NCBI GenBank assembly: GCA_966211965.1
Contig: CBIHON010000003.1
Coordinates: 124,001-188,000 of the forward strand
Source: CBIHON01 sp966211965
Lineage (GTDB): Bacteria > Pseudomonadota > Gammaproteobacteria > Burkholderiales > Burkholderiaceae_D
Length of the DNA stretch: 64,000 nucleotides
Direction of reading: 5' to 3'
The notes beneath the pieces are model-generated. The model was given only the letters and a program-made list of their open reading frames with translations, had not been told where the DNA came from and searched no databases. Position 1 is the first letter of the stretch. Every line of letters starts with the position of its first letter. The translations under genes were made by a program, and so were the position numbers. Shown in pieces: positions 45,068-55,872 of this stretch.

Positions 45068-47527
45068 TCATTGCGGGTTTGCTTCGGGCGGCGGCTGGCG
45101 CTCCGTATCGATGCGGATGCCGCTGACCGGATCGCGGCCCATGGCGCGCATCAGATGTTCCACGTCTTCCGGGGTTTTCGTAATGATCACCTTGCGTCCG
45201 TAAATCGTAATTTCAGCGGGAGGCCGATCCGCCCGATCGTAGTCTGGAGCGCCGTCGGAGGAGTGTGGTTCGCGCTCCATCCGTTCGCTCCAATCTTCCT
45301 CCTGGTCTGCTCGCATGTACTCCCTCGGTCCTGGATGCTCCGGCCTGGAAAATTGTGCGCTGGCATCGATCTGTTTGCTCTTCAATGCCTCGCGAAAAAA
45401 ATCGCCGACGACCAGGATCGCGTTATGCCCGCCCTGGCCCCAGTAATTGCTGCGCATGGTGACGCGGGTATCGTTGAATCCGACCCATGCCCCGGCGACC
45501 AGGTTCGGATGCATCAGGATGAACCAGCCGTCGGTATTGTTCTGCGTGGTGCCGGTCTTGCCGGCGATGTCGGCTGTGATACCGAAGCGCGTCTTGACCG
45601 CCGTGCCCGTGCCCTCGTTCACCACGCCGCGCATCATGTCGATCAGTTGGATCGCTGAGTGCCGCGACATCGCAGGCTGGCCCTGGTCGCCGAATTCGGC
45701 CAGCACCTTGCCGTTGCGGTCGGCGATGCGCTTGATCAGAAGCGGACGGTGGTACTCGCCTTCCTGCGCGATGGTGGCATAGGCCGACGCCATTTCCAGC
45801 AGCGTCACCGGGCTGGTGCCGAGCGCCAGCGAGGGGACCGGGTCGAGACGGCTCTGCCTGACGCCGACCGCGCGCGCCAGCTTGACGATGCTGGGCACCC
45901 CGACGTCTTGCATGACCTGGGCCGTGATCGTGTTTTTCGAGTAGACCAGACCGTCGCGCAGGCTCATCTCCATGCCGCTGGCGCCGGACATGTCGCCAGG
46001 CCGCCACATCGAACCGTCGCCGGCGCGGATTTCGACCGGACCGTCCAGGTACTGGCGATACGGGCTGAAGCCTTGTTCCAGCGCGGCGCCGTAGACGATG
46101 GGTTTGAAGGTCGAGCCCGGTTGGCGCGCGGCCTGCGCCACATGATCGAACTGGTCGCGCTGGTAGTCGCGGCTGCCGACCCATGCCCTGACCTCGCCGC
46201 TGGCTGGGTCGAGCGCGACGAAGCCGGTTTCGAGGCGCGTCTTGGCGGCGCGCAAACGCTTAAGGAAGTTTGCGTCGGACTTCAAGCGTATCAACGCCGC
46301 CGAGGCCGTTTCGCCTTTTTCGACAGCTGCTTTGTATTCCGGCGATTCACGAATGAAGTCGTCAAGCAGAGCGCCGCGGGTATTCCAGAAATATTGAAAC
46401 GGTTCGATTTTTTTGCGGATCTGCTGGTAGGCAGCACCGCTGTAGGAAACCGCTCCCACGCCGGCGCGGCTCCACTCCACGTCGGCGATGTTTTGCAATA
46501 GATTGGCCTGGCGTTCCACCGCGCGCATCGCCGCTTTTTGCAGGGACAGGTCGAGCGTCGTGGTCACGACCAGGCCGTCGGAATTCAGGTCGTAATTGTT
46601 TTTGCCGGCCCATTCGATCAGCCGGTTGCGCACCTGCGTCAAGAAATGCGGAGCCAGGGCGAATTGCTCCATCTGACGCGAGAAACGTACCTGCAAAGGC
46701 TTGGCGCTCAAGCCTTGATATTCCGCGTCGGACAATTTCTGCGACTTGACCATTTGCTGCAGCACGACGTTGCGCCGCTTCAAAGCCCTCTCCGGATTGA
46801 TCACCGGGTTGTAGTAGCTGGTGCCCTTGAGCATGCCAACCAACGTGGCGCTTTCCAGGACGTCCAGTCCGGCCGCCGGCTTGCCGAAATAAGTGCGGGC
46901 CGCCAATTCGATGCCGAATACGTTGTACAGGAAGGGCACGGTGTTCAGATAGGTTTCGAGGATCTGTTCCTTGCTGTAGATCTGCTCCATCTTGACCGCC
47001 GTGACCAGCTCTTTCAGCTTGCGGTTCAGGTTGCGCGAGCGTCCGATTTCTTCCGGAAACAGGTTGCGCGCAAGCTGCTGGGTAATGGTCGAGCCGCCTT
47101 GGGGTGTGCCGCTCAGCGTATTGAATGCCGCGGCGGCAGTGCGGCCGTAGTCTATGCCGTGATGCTCATAGAAGCGCCGGTCCTCGGTCGCGATCAGCGC
47201 CTCGATCACGTGGGGGGAAATCCGTTCAAGCGGAATCCGCTCCTGTTGGGTCTGCGTGAAATTGCCGAGCAATTGGCCGTCGAGCGAGCGAAATTCGCTG
47301 GGCTGCGCGATGCGCGCCAAGCGCAAGTCGTCGAGGCTGGGCGTAGCGGGAATCAGGTAGAAGACATAGGCCAGCAGCAATACCGCGCCGCCGCCGCAGA
47401 CAGCGGCAAACGTCTTGAACGGATGGGCGCGCATGCGCTGCCAGAGGCCCCCGGATGGGTCGCTGGAGCGGCCGTCCGGGGAGGTGTCGGCCTGATTGTT
47501 GCGCTGGCTTGGATACAGTTCGTTCAC
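45068..47527 (-). CDS. mrcA: Class A penicillin-binding protein (PBP1A type)
   Basis: This 819-residue protein has a short cytoplasmic tail and one membrane helix (FAAVCGGGAVLLLAYVFYLI). The glycosyltransferase domain has the catalytic Glu115 (ATEDRRFYEHHGID) and GGSTITQQLARNLF. The transpeptidase domain has SxxK (GSTFKPIVY), SxN (YSKNTIT) and KTGT (AGKTGTTQNNTDGWF). The enzyme polymerises and cross-links peptidoglycan. The C-terminal 80 residues (REYMRADQEEDWSERMER onwards) are an acidic tail. The gene symbol follows common usage and is less certain than the function. Confidence 0.9.
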   Translation of the reverse strand: MNELYPSQRNNQADTSPDGRSSDPSGGLWQRMRAHPFKTFAAVCGGGAVLLLAYVFYLIPATPSLDDLRLARIAQPSEFRSLDGQLLGNFTQTQQERIPLERISPHVIEALIATEDRRFYEHHGIDYGRTAAAAFNTLSGTPQGGSTITQQLARNLFPEEIGRSRNLNRKLKELVTAVKMEQIYSKEQILETYLNTVPFLYNVFGIELAARTYFGKPAAGLDVLESATLVGMLKGTSYYNPVINPERALKRRNVVLQQMVKSQKLSDAEYQGLSAKPLQVRFSRQMEQFALAPHFLTQVRNRLIEWAGKNNYDLNSDGLVVTTTLDLSLQKAAMRAVERQANLLQNIADVEWSRAGVGAVSYSGAAYQQIRKKIEPFQYFWNTRGALLDDFIRESPEYKAAVEKGETASAALIRLKSDANFLKRLRAAKTRLETGFVALDPASGEVRAWVGSRDYQRDQFDHVAQAARQPGSTFKPIVYGAALEQGFSPYRQYLDGPVEIRAGDGSMWRPGDMSGASGMEMSLRDGLVYSKNTITAQVMQDVGVPSIVKLARAVGVRQSRLDPVPSLALGTSPVTLLEMASAYATIAQEGEYHRPLLIKRIADRNGKVLAEFGDQGQPAMSRHSAIQLIDMMRGVVNEGTGTAVKTRFGITADIAGKTGTTQNNTDGWFILMHPNLVAGAWVGFNDTRVTMRSNYWGQGGHNAILVVGDFFREALKSKQIDASAQFSRPEHPGPREYMRADQEEDWSERMEREPHSSDGAPDYDRADRPPAEITIYGRKVIITKTPEDVEHLMRAMGRDPVSGIRIDTERQPPPEANPQ

Positions 47528-47882
47528 ACCGGTTTTCTATCTTTCTATCGCTGCCGGGTTGAGCGCATGTGTTCCTGGCGGTGCCGGCAGGGTTGATTTA
47601 TCGGAAAGATCGCTATTTTTAGACCATAGCGCCGATTGCGTGTTCGCTCTGTGCGGTAACGCGCCTAATTTGCCGCAAGCTTGCCGGCCCCCGGAACCGG
47701 TAGCCCTCGCACGGATAGTGGTGATTGTTTGACAATATAGATGGTCAATGCGGATCGGGGCAGCAAGCGGTCTATCGGGTCTGCGACAGGCATGCGTCGC
47801 GGAACGATTCGAACCATCGCTACAGCATCGATCCAGCCGTATTGCGCAGCTGCAGGCGCAGGGCTGGTTGCGGGAAAGGAGG
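47528..47882. other. Intergenic region between dbpA and the PBP gene
   Basis: About 355 bases without a convincing gene. It contains the PBP promoter region near 47550-47700 and an AT-richer patch at about 47718-47745 (GATTGTTTGACAATATAGAT). I see no hairpin or repeat worth naming. Confidence 0.4.
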
Positions 47883-49271
<1,389 letters not shown>

Positions 49272-49386
49272 GGGGATGGACGCCGGCGAAAAAGGCTGAC
49301 AGTCTAACAGGTGGCCGCTGCTCTATATTAGTGCGCATCTGGATACAATCCGGTATTGACCCGCATCCAATCATCTCAGGCACCCA

Positions 49387-51195
49387 TTGATTCCCGATTC
49401 CGTTTCCTCCTCCGAAGATGTGCTCGGCGCAGCGTTTTCCCTGGCGGCGCATCCGCTGCTGACTGCGCGGTTGCTGCTTGCAGCGTGGCGCAACAAACCG
49501 CGCTGCGTTGTCATGGATACCGCTTTCGGACGCGGCAGGAATTTTTTCGCGACCTGGCAAGCGTGGCGCGACGATCCGGCGCGTTCGCAGCAATTGCATT
49601 ACCTGGCGCTGGCACCTCATTCTTGCAGCGCGGCCGAACTTGGCACCGGCGTTTTGGCGGAGGCGTTGCGCGCCGTTTGGCCGGTATTGGTGCCGGGTTT
49701 TCATCGTTTGATTCTGGACCAGGGACGTGTCGTCCTGACCTTGATCGTTGGCGATATCAAGCACACACTGGCGCAGGTCGATGCGGCGGTCGATGTGTTT
49801 TACCTGGACGGTCTCGCGGCAAGCGGCACACCCAAACTATTGGGAAAATTGGCCCGCCTGGCAGCGCCGGGCGCGATCCTCGCCGGCGGTATTGCCTCGT
49901 CCGGATTGCAGCGCGCGCTGGGCCAGGTCGGCTTCATGTGCGATGAAAGCCGCGGCATGCTCTTGGCAAGTTTCGTCCCCAAATGGAGACAGCAGACATC
50001 GCGTGCCAAGCCGCCGCATGAACGCCACGCGATCGTGATCGGCGCCGGGCTGGCCGGCGCGGCGGCATGCGAAAGGCTGGCGGCGCGCGGCTGGCGGCTG
50101 ACGCTGATCGAGCGCCATGCGCAGGCAGCGCAGCGGGCCTCCGGCAACCTGGCCGGCATCTTCATGCCGCTGATGTCGCGCGACGACAACCCGACGGCGC
50201 GCTTGACGCGGGCTGCTTACCTGTTTGCATTGCGCCACTGGCAGCAGCTTGGCGGCATCGGTATCGCATTTGCCGGCGAGGCATGCGGCGTGCTGCAGCT
50301 TGCGCGCGATGCCGGCTATGCGCAGGGGGAGACGGCGCATCGCTGGCAGCCGCCGGCCGAGTTTGCGCAATGGCTGGATGCCGCGGCGGCAAGCGCGCGG
50401 CTCGGCTGCGAGGTGGGGCAGGGCGGTTGGCTGTTCCCGCAAGGCGGCTGGGCCGACCCCGCTGGCGTTTGCCGCGTGATGCTGGCGGCTTGCGGAGAAA
50501 GGTTGAGCATGCGCTTCAATCAGGCCGCAATGCGGCTCGAGCGTGCTGGCGACGATTGGCAGGTGCTCGACGGCGGCGGCAACATCATTGCGCAAGCGCC
50601 GGTTGTCATCCTTGCCAATGGGGCCGATGCCGCCATGTTTGAGCAGACCCGTGATTTGCCGCTGACGGCAGTGCGCGGCCAGGTCACGCATGTTGCGGCG
50701 GACAGCTTGCCCATGCTGCCGCATGTGGTGTGCGGCGAAGCGTATGTCACGCGCCCGGTGCGGGGTTTTTGCTGCGTCGGCGCGTCCTACGGTACGGAGA
50801 ACGACCCGCACTTGCGGCGCGATAGCCAGGAAGAAAATCTTTCGCGCTTGCGCGCCTTGCTGCCGGGAGCGGCGCCTGATCCCGCAACCGTGCCCCTGGC
50901 GGGGCGGGTTGGTTTTCGTTGCGTGGCAAGCGACCGTTTGCCGCTGGTGGGGGCGCTGCCTGCTTCTGCTGTTGGATTGCGGTGCGAAAGCTTGGCGGAC
51001 GTGCCGCGCATACCCGGTTTGTATGGCTTGCTGGGATATGCCTCGCGCGGCTTGATCTGGGCGCCGTTGGCGGCGGAATTGTTGGCTGCGCAGTTGGAAG
51101 GCGAGGCCTTGCCAATCGAACGCGATCTGGTTGCGGCGCTTGATCCGGTGCGCTTTGTTTTCAGGACTGTCCGTGGACATGGTCGGCGTGGTTGA
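49387..51195 (+). CDS. mnmC: MnmC: tRNA-wobble modification oxidoreductase with degenerate methyltransferase half
   Basis: This protein has 602 residues from a TTG at 49387; an in-frame TGA 30 nt upstream rules out the usual longer N-terminus. The second half is the FAD oxidoreductase (dinucleotide motif IVIGAGLAGAAACERLAARG; C-terminal RVGFRCVASDRLPLVG). The first half aligns with the SAM methyltransferase, but its glycine loop reads AFGRGRNF instead of GFGTGLNF and the catalytic DGFAP is DGLAAS. MnmC finishes mnm5s2U34 in tRNA with MnmE/MnmG upstream. The methyltransferase half may be inactive. Confidence 0.88.
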   Translation: MIPDSVSSSEDVLGAAFSLAAHPLLTARLLLAAWRNKPRCVVMDTAFGRGRNFFATWQAWRDDPARSQQLHYLALAPHSCSAAELGTGVLAEALRAVWPVLVPGFHRLILDQGRVVLTLIVGDIKHTLAQVDAAVDVFYLDGLAASGTPKLLGKLARLAAPGAILAGGIASSGLQRALGQVGFMCDESRGMLLASFVPKWRQQTSRAKPPHERHAIVIGAGLAGAAACERLAARGWRLTLIERHAQAAQRASGNLAGIFMPLMSRDDNPTARLTRAAYLFALRHWQQLGGIGIAFAGEACGVLQLARDAGYAQGETAHRWQPPAEFAQWLDAAAASARLGCEVGQGGWLFPQGGWADPAGVCRVMLAACGERLSMRFNQAAMRLERAGDDWQVLDGGGNIIAQAPVVILANGADAAMFEQTRDLPLTAVRGQVTHVAADSLPMLPHVVCGEAYVTRPVRGFCCVGASYGTENDPHLRRDSQEENLSRLRALLPGAAPDPATVPLAGRVGFRCVASDRLPLVGALPASAVGLRCESLADVPRIPGLYGLLGYASRGLIWAPLAAELLAAQLEGEALPIERDLVAALDPVRFVFRTVRGHGRRG

Positions 51196-51524
51196 TGTTT
51201 GACGCCGTCGGTGCAGGACATGAAAAATTTCATGGCACGTTTTTTTCGTCTCTTCCCCCGTTGGCCGAATGTCTTTTGTGGCCTACGGGGTAGGCCTTGG
51301 AATAAATTGACGGGCTTGCTAGCCGCGATTTAGGCATTCATACCATCGCGGGAGAAGGGGTTGCTTAATATATAATGCACGCCGGAAAACCAACCGCAAC
51401 CCATCAGAAGTTTGTATCTGTCCGGCGCTCTGCGCCGCAGCATTGTTGAATCATTTGAACGTAAAGCCGGGGCGTACGGCGAGTCGGTTTCAATCTACAA
51501 AAATCACACGGTCAGGGAGCTATT
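51196..51524. other. Intergenic region with stem-loop before the propeller gene
   Basis: No gene is visible. A 7-bp hairpin (GGCCTAC 51280-51286 with GTAGGCC 51290-51296) may end mnmC transcription. The rest, AT-rich near 51357-51380, presumably holds the promoter of the large secreted protein. Its ribosome binding site AGGGAG is at 51513-51518. Confidence 0.45.
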
Positions 51525-54500
51525 TTGGTCAAATTTTTGGGACGGCATGCGCAGCAAACGTGGCGCATGTTCGTAGGCGCGCTCATGCTTTTTCTGCTGG
51601 TTGGCGCGGTGTGCGCGCAGACGATAACCGAATACGGTGAAACAGCGGAGCCAAGGAGCATCACTACGGGGCCGGATGGCAACCTGTGGTTCACGGAATC
51701 TAGGGGCGATCGGATCGGCAGAATGACCCTGACGACAGGCGTGGTCACATATTACCGCTCTGGCATGACGGTCGGTGCATCCCCCAGGGGTATTACCGCG
51801 GGTCCGGATGGCAACCTGTGGTTCACGGAATACAAGAGTAACCGGATCGGCAAGATCACCCCGGCGGGCATGATCACCGAATATAGCGTCGGTCTGTCGG
51901 CTGGTGCAAATCCAAATGGCATCACGGCAGGTCCGGACGGCAATCTGTGGTTCACAGAATTTAGTGGCAATCGGATCGGCAAGATCACGCCAGCGGGCGT
52001 GATCACCGAATATAGCGCTGGCCTGTCGGCTAACGCATGGCCCTTTGGCATCACCGCTGGGCCGGACGGTAACCTGTGGTTCACAGAATTTAGTGGCAAC
52101 CGGATCGGCAAGATCACTCCGGCCGGCGCGATCACCGAATACAGCACCGGCTTGTCGACTTACGCAGGCCCATCTGGCATCACTGCGGGTCCGGACGGCA
52201 ACCTGTGGTTTACGACATATTACAGCAATCGGATCTGCAAGATTACCCCGGCTGGTGTAATCACCCAATATCAGGTGGGCGAGAAGGATAGTTACTCACT
52301 CTCATTTGACATCACCGCAGGTCCGGACGGCAATTTGTGGTTCACGGAACCGGATCACCACAGGATCGGCAAGATCACCCCGGCTGGCGTGAACACCTAT
52401 TACAATAATTACAACGCTAGCATGTACAGAATGATATATCCAACCGGCATCACCACAGGTCCGGACGGCAACCTGTGGTTCACGGAACCGGATAACTACA
52501 GGATCGGCAATATCACTTCGACTGGCAAAATTACCGAATACCTCGCTAGCCTGATTCGTGGTGGAAATCCAAATAGCATCACTGCAGGGGCGGACGGCAA
52601 CCTATGGTTCACGGAGTTTGATGGCTATCAGATTGGCATGATTACCCCGGCTGGCAATATCGTCGAATACCCTCATCGGGTTGTGGGGGGCTCACGCCCA
52701 TATAAAATTACCGCAGGTCCGGACGGCAACCTGTGGTTCACGGAACTTTTTGGCAATCGGATAGGCAAGATCACCCCGACTGGGGTGATTACGTATTTCA
52801 ACGCGGGCATATCGACTTACGCAGACCCATCCAGCATCACCGCGGGTCCGGACGGCAATCTGTGGTTCACGGAACCTGAAGGCAACCGGATCGGCAAGAT
52901 CACCCCGGCGGGCATGATCACCGAATACAGCGTTGGCTTGTCATTTGGCGCAGGCCCATGGGGCATCGCGGCGGGTCCGGACGGCAACCTGTGGTTCACG
53001 GAAAGGTACGGCAACCGGATCGGCAAAATCACCCCAACGGGCGTGATTACCGAATACAGCGCCGGTCTGTCGACTGGTGCAGGTCTAGCTGGCATCACCG
53101 CAGGGCCGGACGGCAACCTGTGGTTCACGGAATATGATGGCAACCGGATCGGCAAGATCACTTCGGCCGGCGTGATCACCGAATACAGCACCGGCTTGTC
53201 GGCAAGCGCACGTCCATATGGCATCACGGCAGGTCCGGATGGCAACCTGTGGTTCACAGAACTTGGGGGCAACCGGATCGGTAAGATCACCCCGGCGGGC
53301 GTGATCACCGAATACAGTGCCGGCCTGTCGGCTTACGCACACCCAGAGGGCATCATCGCAGGTCCGGACGGCAACCTGTGGTTCACGGAACCGGGTGCAA
53401 ACCTGATCGGCAAGATCGTCCCGCCTTCCTGGGCGCCAACGCTTACTACCGTGACGCTCGGCTACGGCAGCGCCACAATCCGCTTCACACCCTCTCCAAA
53501 CAACGGAGGCGCCGCCACCCTGTACACCGCCAGTTGCGCCGCACCGGGACAAGCTACGCGAACCAAAATCGGCAAGGGGTCGCCGCTCACGGTCCTGGGT
53601 TTGACCGCTGGCATCGATTACACCTGCGCCGTCGCCGCCAGTAATCTTCCAGGAATCAGCGCATCCTCCGCCATCGGGTCGGTAACGGCACTGCCCGCCG
53701 TCGCCGCCACGCGCAACGCGCTGTTCGTCAATGCCGCCTCCAGCCCCACCAAAACCAGCGTGCTGCGTCTCATCAACCCCGACACCCATAGTGCTTGGTT
53801 GACCGCCACCGCCTACGACGAAGCCGGCCATACTGTCGGCACGGCCGATGCCGACCTCGGCACTTTCGCGTCCCAGCAGATGTTGACCTTCACCTCGGCG
53901 CAACTCGAAGCGGCGATCGGCTATGTCCCGGCCTCCGGTACCGCCAAATACCGCATCGTCTTCCACGCCAATTTGCCCAGCTTCGAAGTGATCAATTTCG
54001 TCAAGGATGCGGCAAGTGGCAACCTCGCCTTGGCGCAGGCACAGACCGACCGGCCAGCGACCGGAACAGCCAGCACTTCATCCATTCGCGACGCCCTATT
54101 CGTGAATGCCTCGACCAGTACCAACAAAACCAGTGTGCTGCGCTTGATCAATCCCGGCGAGCAAAGCGGCGATGTCAGTGCCACGGCCTATGACGAAGCC
54201 GGCAAGGTCGTCGGCGTCATGAACACCAACCTCGGCTCGCTTGCGGCCTATCAGATGCGCACCTTCACCTCGGCGCAACTGGAGTCGGCCATCGGCTATG
54301 TCCCTGCGTCGCCCACGGCCAAGTACAGCATCGCATTCACTGCCAACCTGCCGAGCTTCGAGCTCCTCAATCACATCAAGGACAACGCCACCGGCAACCT
54401 CACATTGGGCCAAGCCCAGACCTATGACCGTGGCGCCGCCACGGGAAGCTCTGCCGTGCGCAATGCGTTGGTCGTCAACGCCTCGACCCATGCCACGACG

Positions 54501-55172
54501 ACCAGCGTGATACGCCTGGTGAATCTCTACAACCAGGGCGGCAGCATTGCCGCGACCGCCTACAACGAGGCCGGCAACACCGTGGGAACCGTGAGCGCCT
54601 TCCTCGGCACATTGGCTGCCGCGCAGAGCGCCGCCTTCACTTCGGCGCAACTGGAAGCGGCGATCGGCTACACGCTCGCGAGCCAGACGGCGATCTATCG
54701 GATTGCCTTCACCGTCAATTTGCCGGGCTTCGAACTGATCAACTTCTTCAAGGATCGCGCCAGCGGCAATCTCGTTCTTGCGCAAACCCAGATCGACGAC
54801 CGGGCGGCCAGCACGACGAGCTCATCCAGCCGCAACGCACTCTTCATCAATGCCTCGACCAGCCCGAGCAAGACCAGCATGGTGCGCTTGGTCAACCTCG
54901 GCAATCATAGCGGAGAAATATTTGCAACGGCCTACGACGAAGCAGGCAACACGGTGGGCAGGGAGAATGTCGTGCTGGGTACCCTCGCGGCGCAACAGAC
55001 GCTGAGTTTTAGTTCGGCACAACTGGAATCGCTGATCGGCTACACGCCGTCGTCACCGACAGCCAAGTACCGCATCACGTTCCGCAGCGATTTACCGGGT
55101 TTCGAGGTCGTCAATACCATTTCGGACGTGGCGACCGGCAGTGTCACGCTTGGGCAGGCGCAGGTGGATTAA
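51525..55172 (+). CDS. Giant secreted beta-propeller protein: 14 Vgb-like repeats plus 4 C-terminal repeats
   Basis: This protein has 1215 residues from a TTG (AGGGAG 6 nt upstream) with a signal peptide (MFVGALMLFLLVGAVCA). Residues 45-632 hold 14 repeats of about 43 residues with the core GPDGNLWFTE--GNRIGKIT (no residues between are implied), as in virginiamycin B lyase; 14 fits two seven-blade propellers. A fibronectin-type domain follows (about 633-725), then four repeats of about 123 residues (RNALFVNASTS, LRLINPG, ATAYDEAG, TFTSAQLEAAIGY). There is no transmembrane or sorting signal. Catalytic lyase residues cannot be assigned. It resembles the S8 protease in its fibronectin domain. 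Confidence 0.85.
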   Translation: MVKFLGRHAQQTWRMFVGALMLFLLVGAVCAQTITEYGETAEPRSITTGPDGNLWFTESRGDRIGRMTLTTGVVTYYRSGMTVGASPRGITAGPDGNLWFTEYKSNRIGKITPAGMITEYSVGLSAGANPNGITAGPDGNLWFTEFSGNRIGKITPAGVITEYSAGLSANAWPFGITAGPDGNLWFTEFSGNRIGKITPAGAITEYSTGLSTYAGPSGITAGPDGNLWFTTYYSNRICKITPAGVITQYQVGEKDSYSLSFDITAGPDGNLWFTEPDHHRIGKITPAGVNTYYNNYNASMYRMIYPTGITTGPDGNLWFTEPDNYRIGNITSTGKITEYLASLIRGGNPNSITAGADGNLWFTEFDGYQIGMITPAGNIVEYPHRVVGGSRPYKITAGPDGNLWFTELFGNRIGKITPTGVITYFNAGISTYADPSSITAGPDGNLWFTEPEGNRIGKITPAGMITEYSVGLSFGAGPWGIAAGPDGNLWFTERYGNRIGKITPTGVITEYSAGLSTGAGLAGITAGPDGNLWFTEYDGNRIGKITSAGVITEYSTGLSASARPYGITAGPDGNLWFTELGGNRIGKITPAGVITEYSAGLSAYAHPEGIIAGPDGNLWFTEPGANLIGKIVPPSWAPTLTTVTLGYGSATIRFTPSPNNGGAATLYTASCAAPGQATRTKIGKGSPLTVLGLTAGIDYTCAVAASNLPGISASSAIGSVTALPAVAATRNALFVNAASSPTKTSVLRLINPDTHSAWLTATAYDEAGHTVGTADADLGTFASQQMLTFTSAQLEAAIGYVPASGTAKYRIVFHANLPSFEVINFVKDAASGNLALAQAQTDRPATGTASTSSIRDALFVNASTSTNKTSVLRLINPGEQSGDVSATAYDEAGKVVGVMNTNLGSLAAYQMRTFTSAQLESAIGYVPASPTAKYSIAFTANLPSFELLNHIKDNATGNLTLGQAQTYDRGAATGSSAVRNALVVNASTHATTTSVIRLVNLYNQGGSIAATAYNEAGNTVGTVSAFLGTLAAAQSAAFTSAQLEAAIGYTLASQTAIYRIAFTVNLPGFELINFFKDRASGNLVLAQTQIDDRAASTTSSSSRNALFINASTSPSKTSMVRLVNLGNHSGEIFATAYDEAGNTVGRENVVLGTLAAQQTLSFSSAQLESLIGYTPSSPTAKYRITFRSDLPGFEVVNTISDVATGSVTLGQAQVD

Positions 55173-55274
55173 GCTCGAAGCCCAAGAATCGATCCGCCCG
55201 CTCGCAGGCGATCCGTCCGGCTTCTTCGCTTGAAAAAATCCCGTCCAGCTTCGCGGATGACTTGCCATGGAAGG

Positions 55275-55304
55275 ATCGCCGTGCCGCAGGGCCGGCACGG
55301 CGAT
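55275..55304. terminator. 12-bp GC-rich hairpin between convergent genes
   Basis: ATCGCCGTGCCG (55275-55286) pairs perfectly with CGGCACGGCGAT (55293-55304) over a 6-nt loop. It lies directly after the nuoB stop on the minus strand and about 100 nt after the propeller gene, so it can serve both. Confidence 0.65.
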
Positions 55305-55305
55305 T

Positions 55306-55785
55306 TCAACGCTCAATAACACGCCCCCGCTTGATCTTGTTCTGCAATTGCAGAATCCCATACAACAGCGCCTCCGCAGTCGGCGGGCAACCTGGAACGT
55401 AGACATCCACCGGCACGATGCGATCACACCCACGCACCACTGAATACGAGTAGTGATAATAGCCACCGCCATTGGCGCATGACCCCATCGAAATCACATA
55501 GCGCGGCTCGGCCATCTGGTCGTAGATCTTGCGCAGCGGACGCGCCATCTTGTTGGTCAGCGTGCCGGCCACGATCATCAGGTCGGCCTGCCGCGGGCTG
55601 GCGCGCGGGATCATGCCGAAGCGTTCCATGTCGTAGCGCGAGGTCGCCGCATGGATCATCTCCACCGCGCAGCATGCCAGGCCAAAAGTCAGGTACCACA
55701 GGCTATTGGTCTGCACCATATGCGCCACGTCCTCCAGCCGGGTGAGGATTACATTGTCTTCATTGATGACTGCCGAATCTTCCAT
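55306..55785 (-). CDS. Orphan NADH-quinone oxidoreductase subunit B (NuoB-like)
   Basis: This 159-residue protein conserves the four Fe-S cysteine positions of NuoB: FGLACCAVEM, ISMGSCANGG and VYVPGCPPTAEALL. The DLMIVAGTLTNKMARPLRKI segment and YDQMAEPRYVISMGSC are also intact, so it should bind cluster N2. No other nuo gene is nearby; the main complex I operon must lie elsewhere. Second NuoB genes are known in several Burkholderiales. It could be a spare subunit or serve another complex. Confidence 0.88.
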   Translation of the reverse strand: MEDSAVINEDNVILTRLEDVAHMVQTNSLWYLTFGLACCAVEMIHAATSRYDMERFGMIPRASPRQADLMIVAGTLTNKMARPLRKIYDQMAEPRYVISMGSCANGGGYYHYSYSVVRGCDRIVPVDVYVPGCPPTAEALLYGILQLQNKIKRGRVIER

Positions 55786-55872
55786 CGCGACTCCTTTGAT
55801 CAGATGGAAGCGCAGCTTAATGGCGGCGATCGATCAATGCTTGTACAGACGCGTCAATCTTGTACCGACCCG

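Noticed and set aside
51660..53410. Regular 129-bp repeats that might suggest a CRISPR or satellite array
   Set aside because: The repeats encode in-frame GPDGNLWFTE propeller blades and have no spacer structure, so they are coding repeats.
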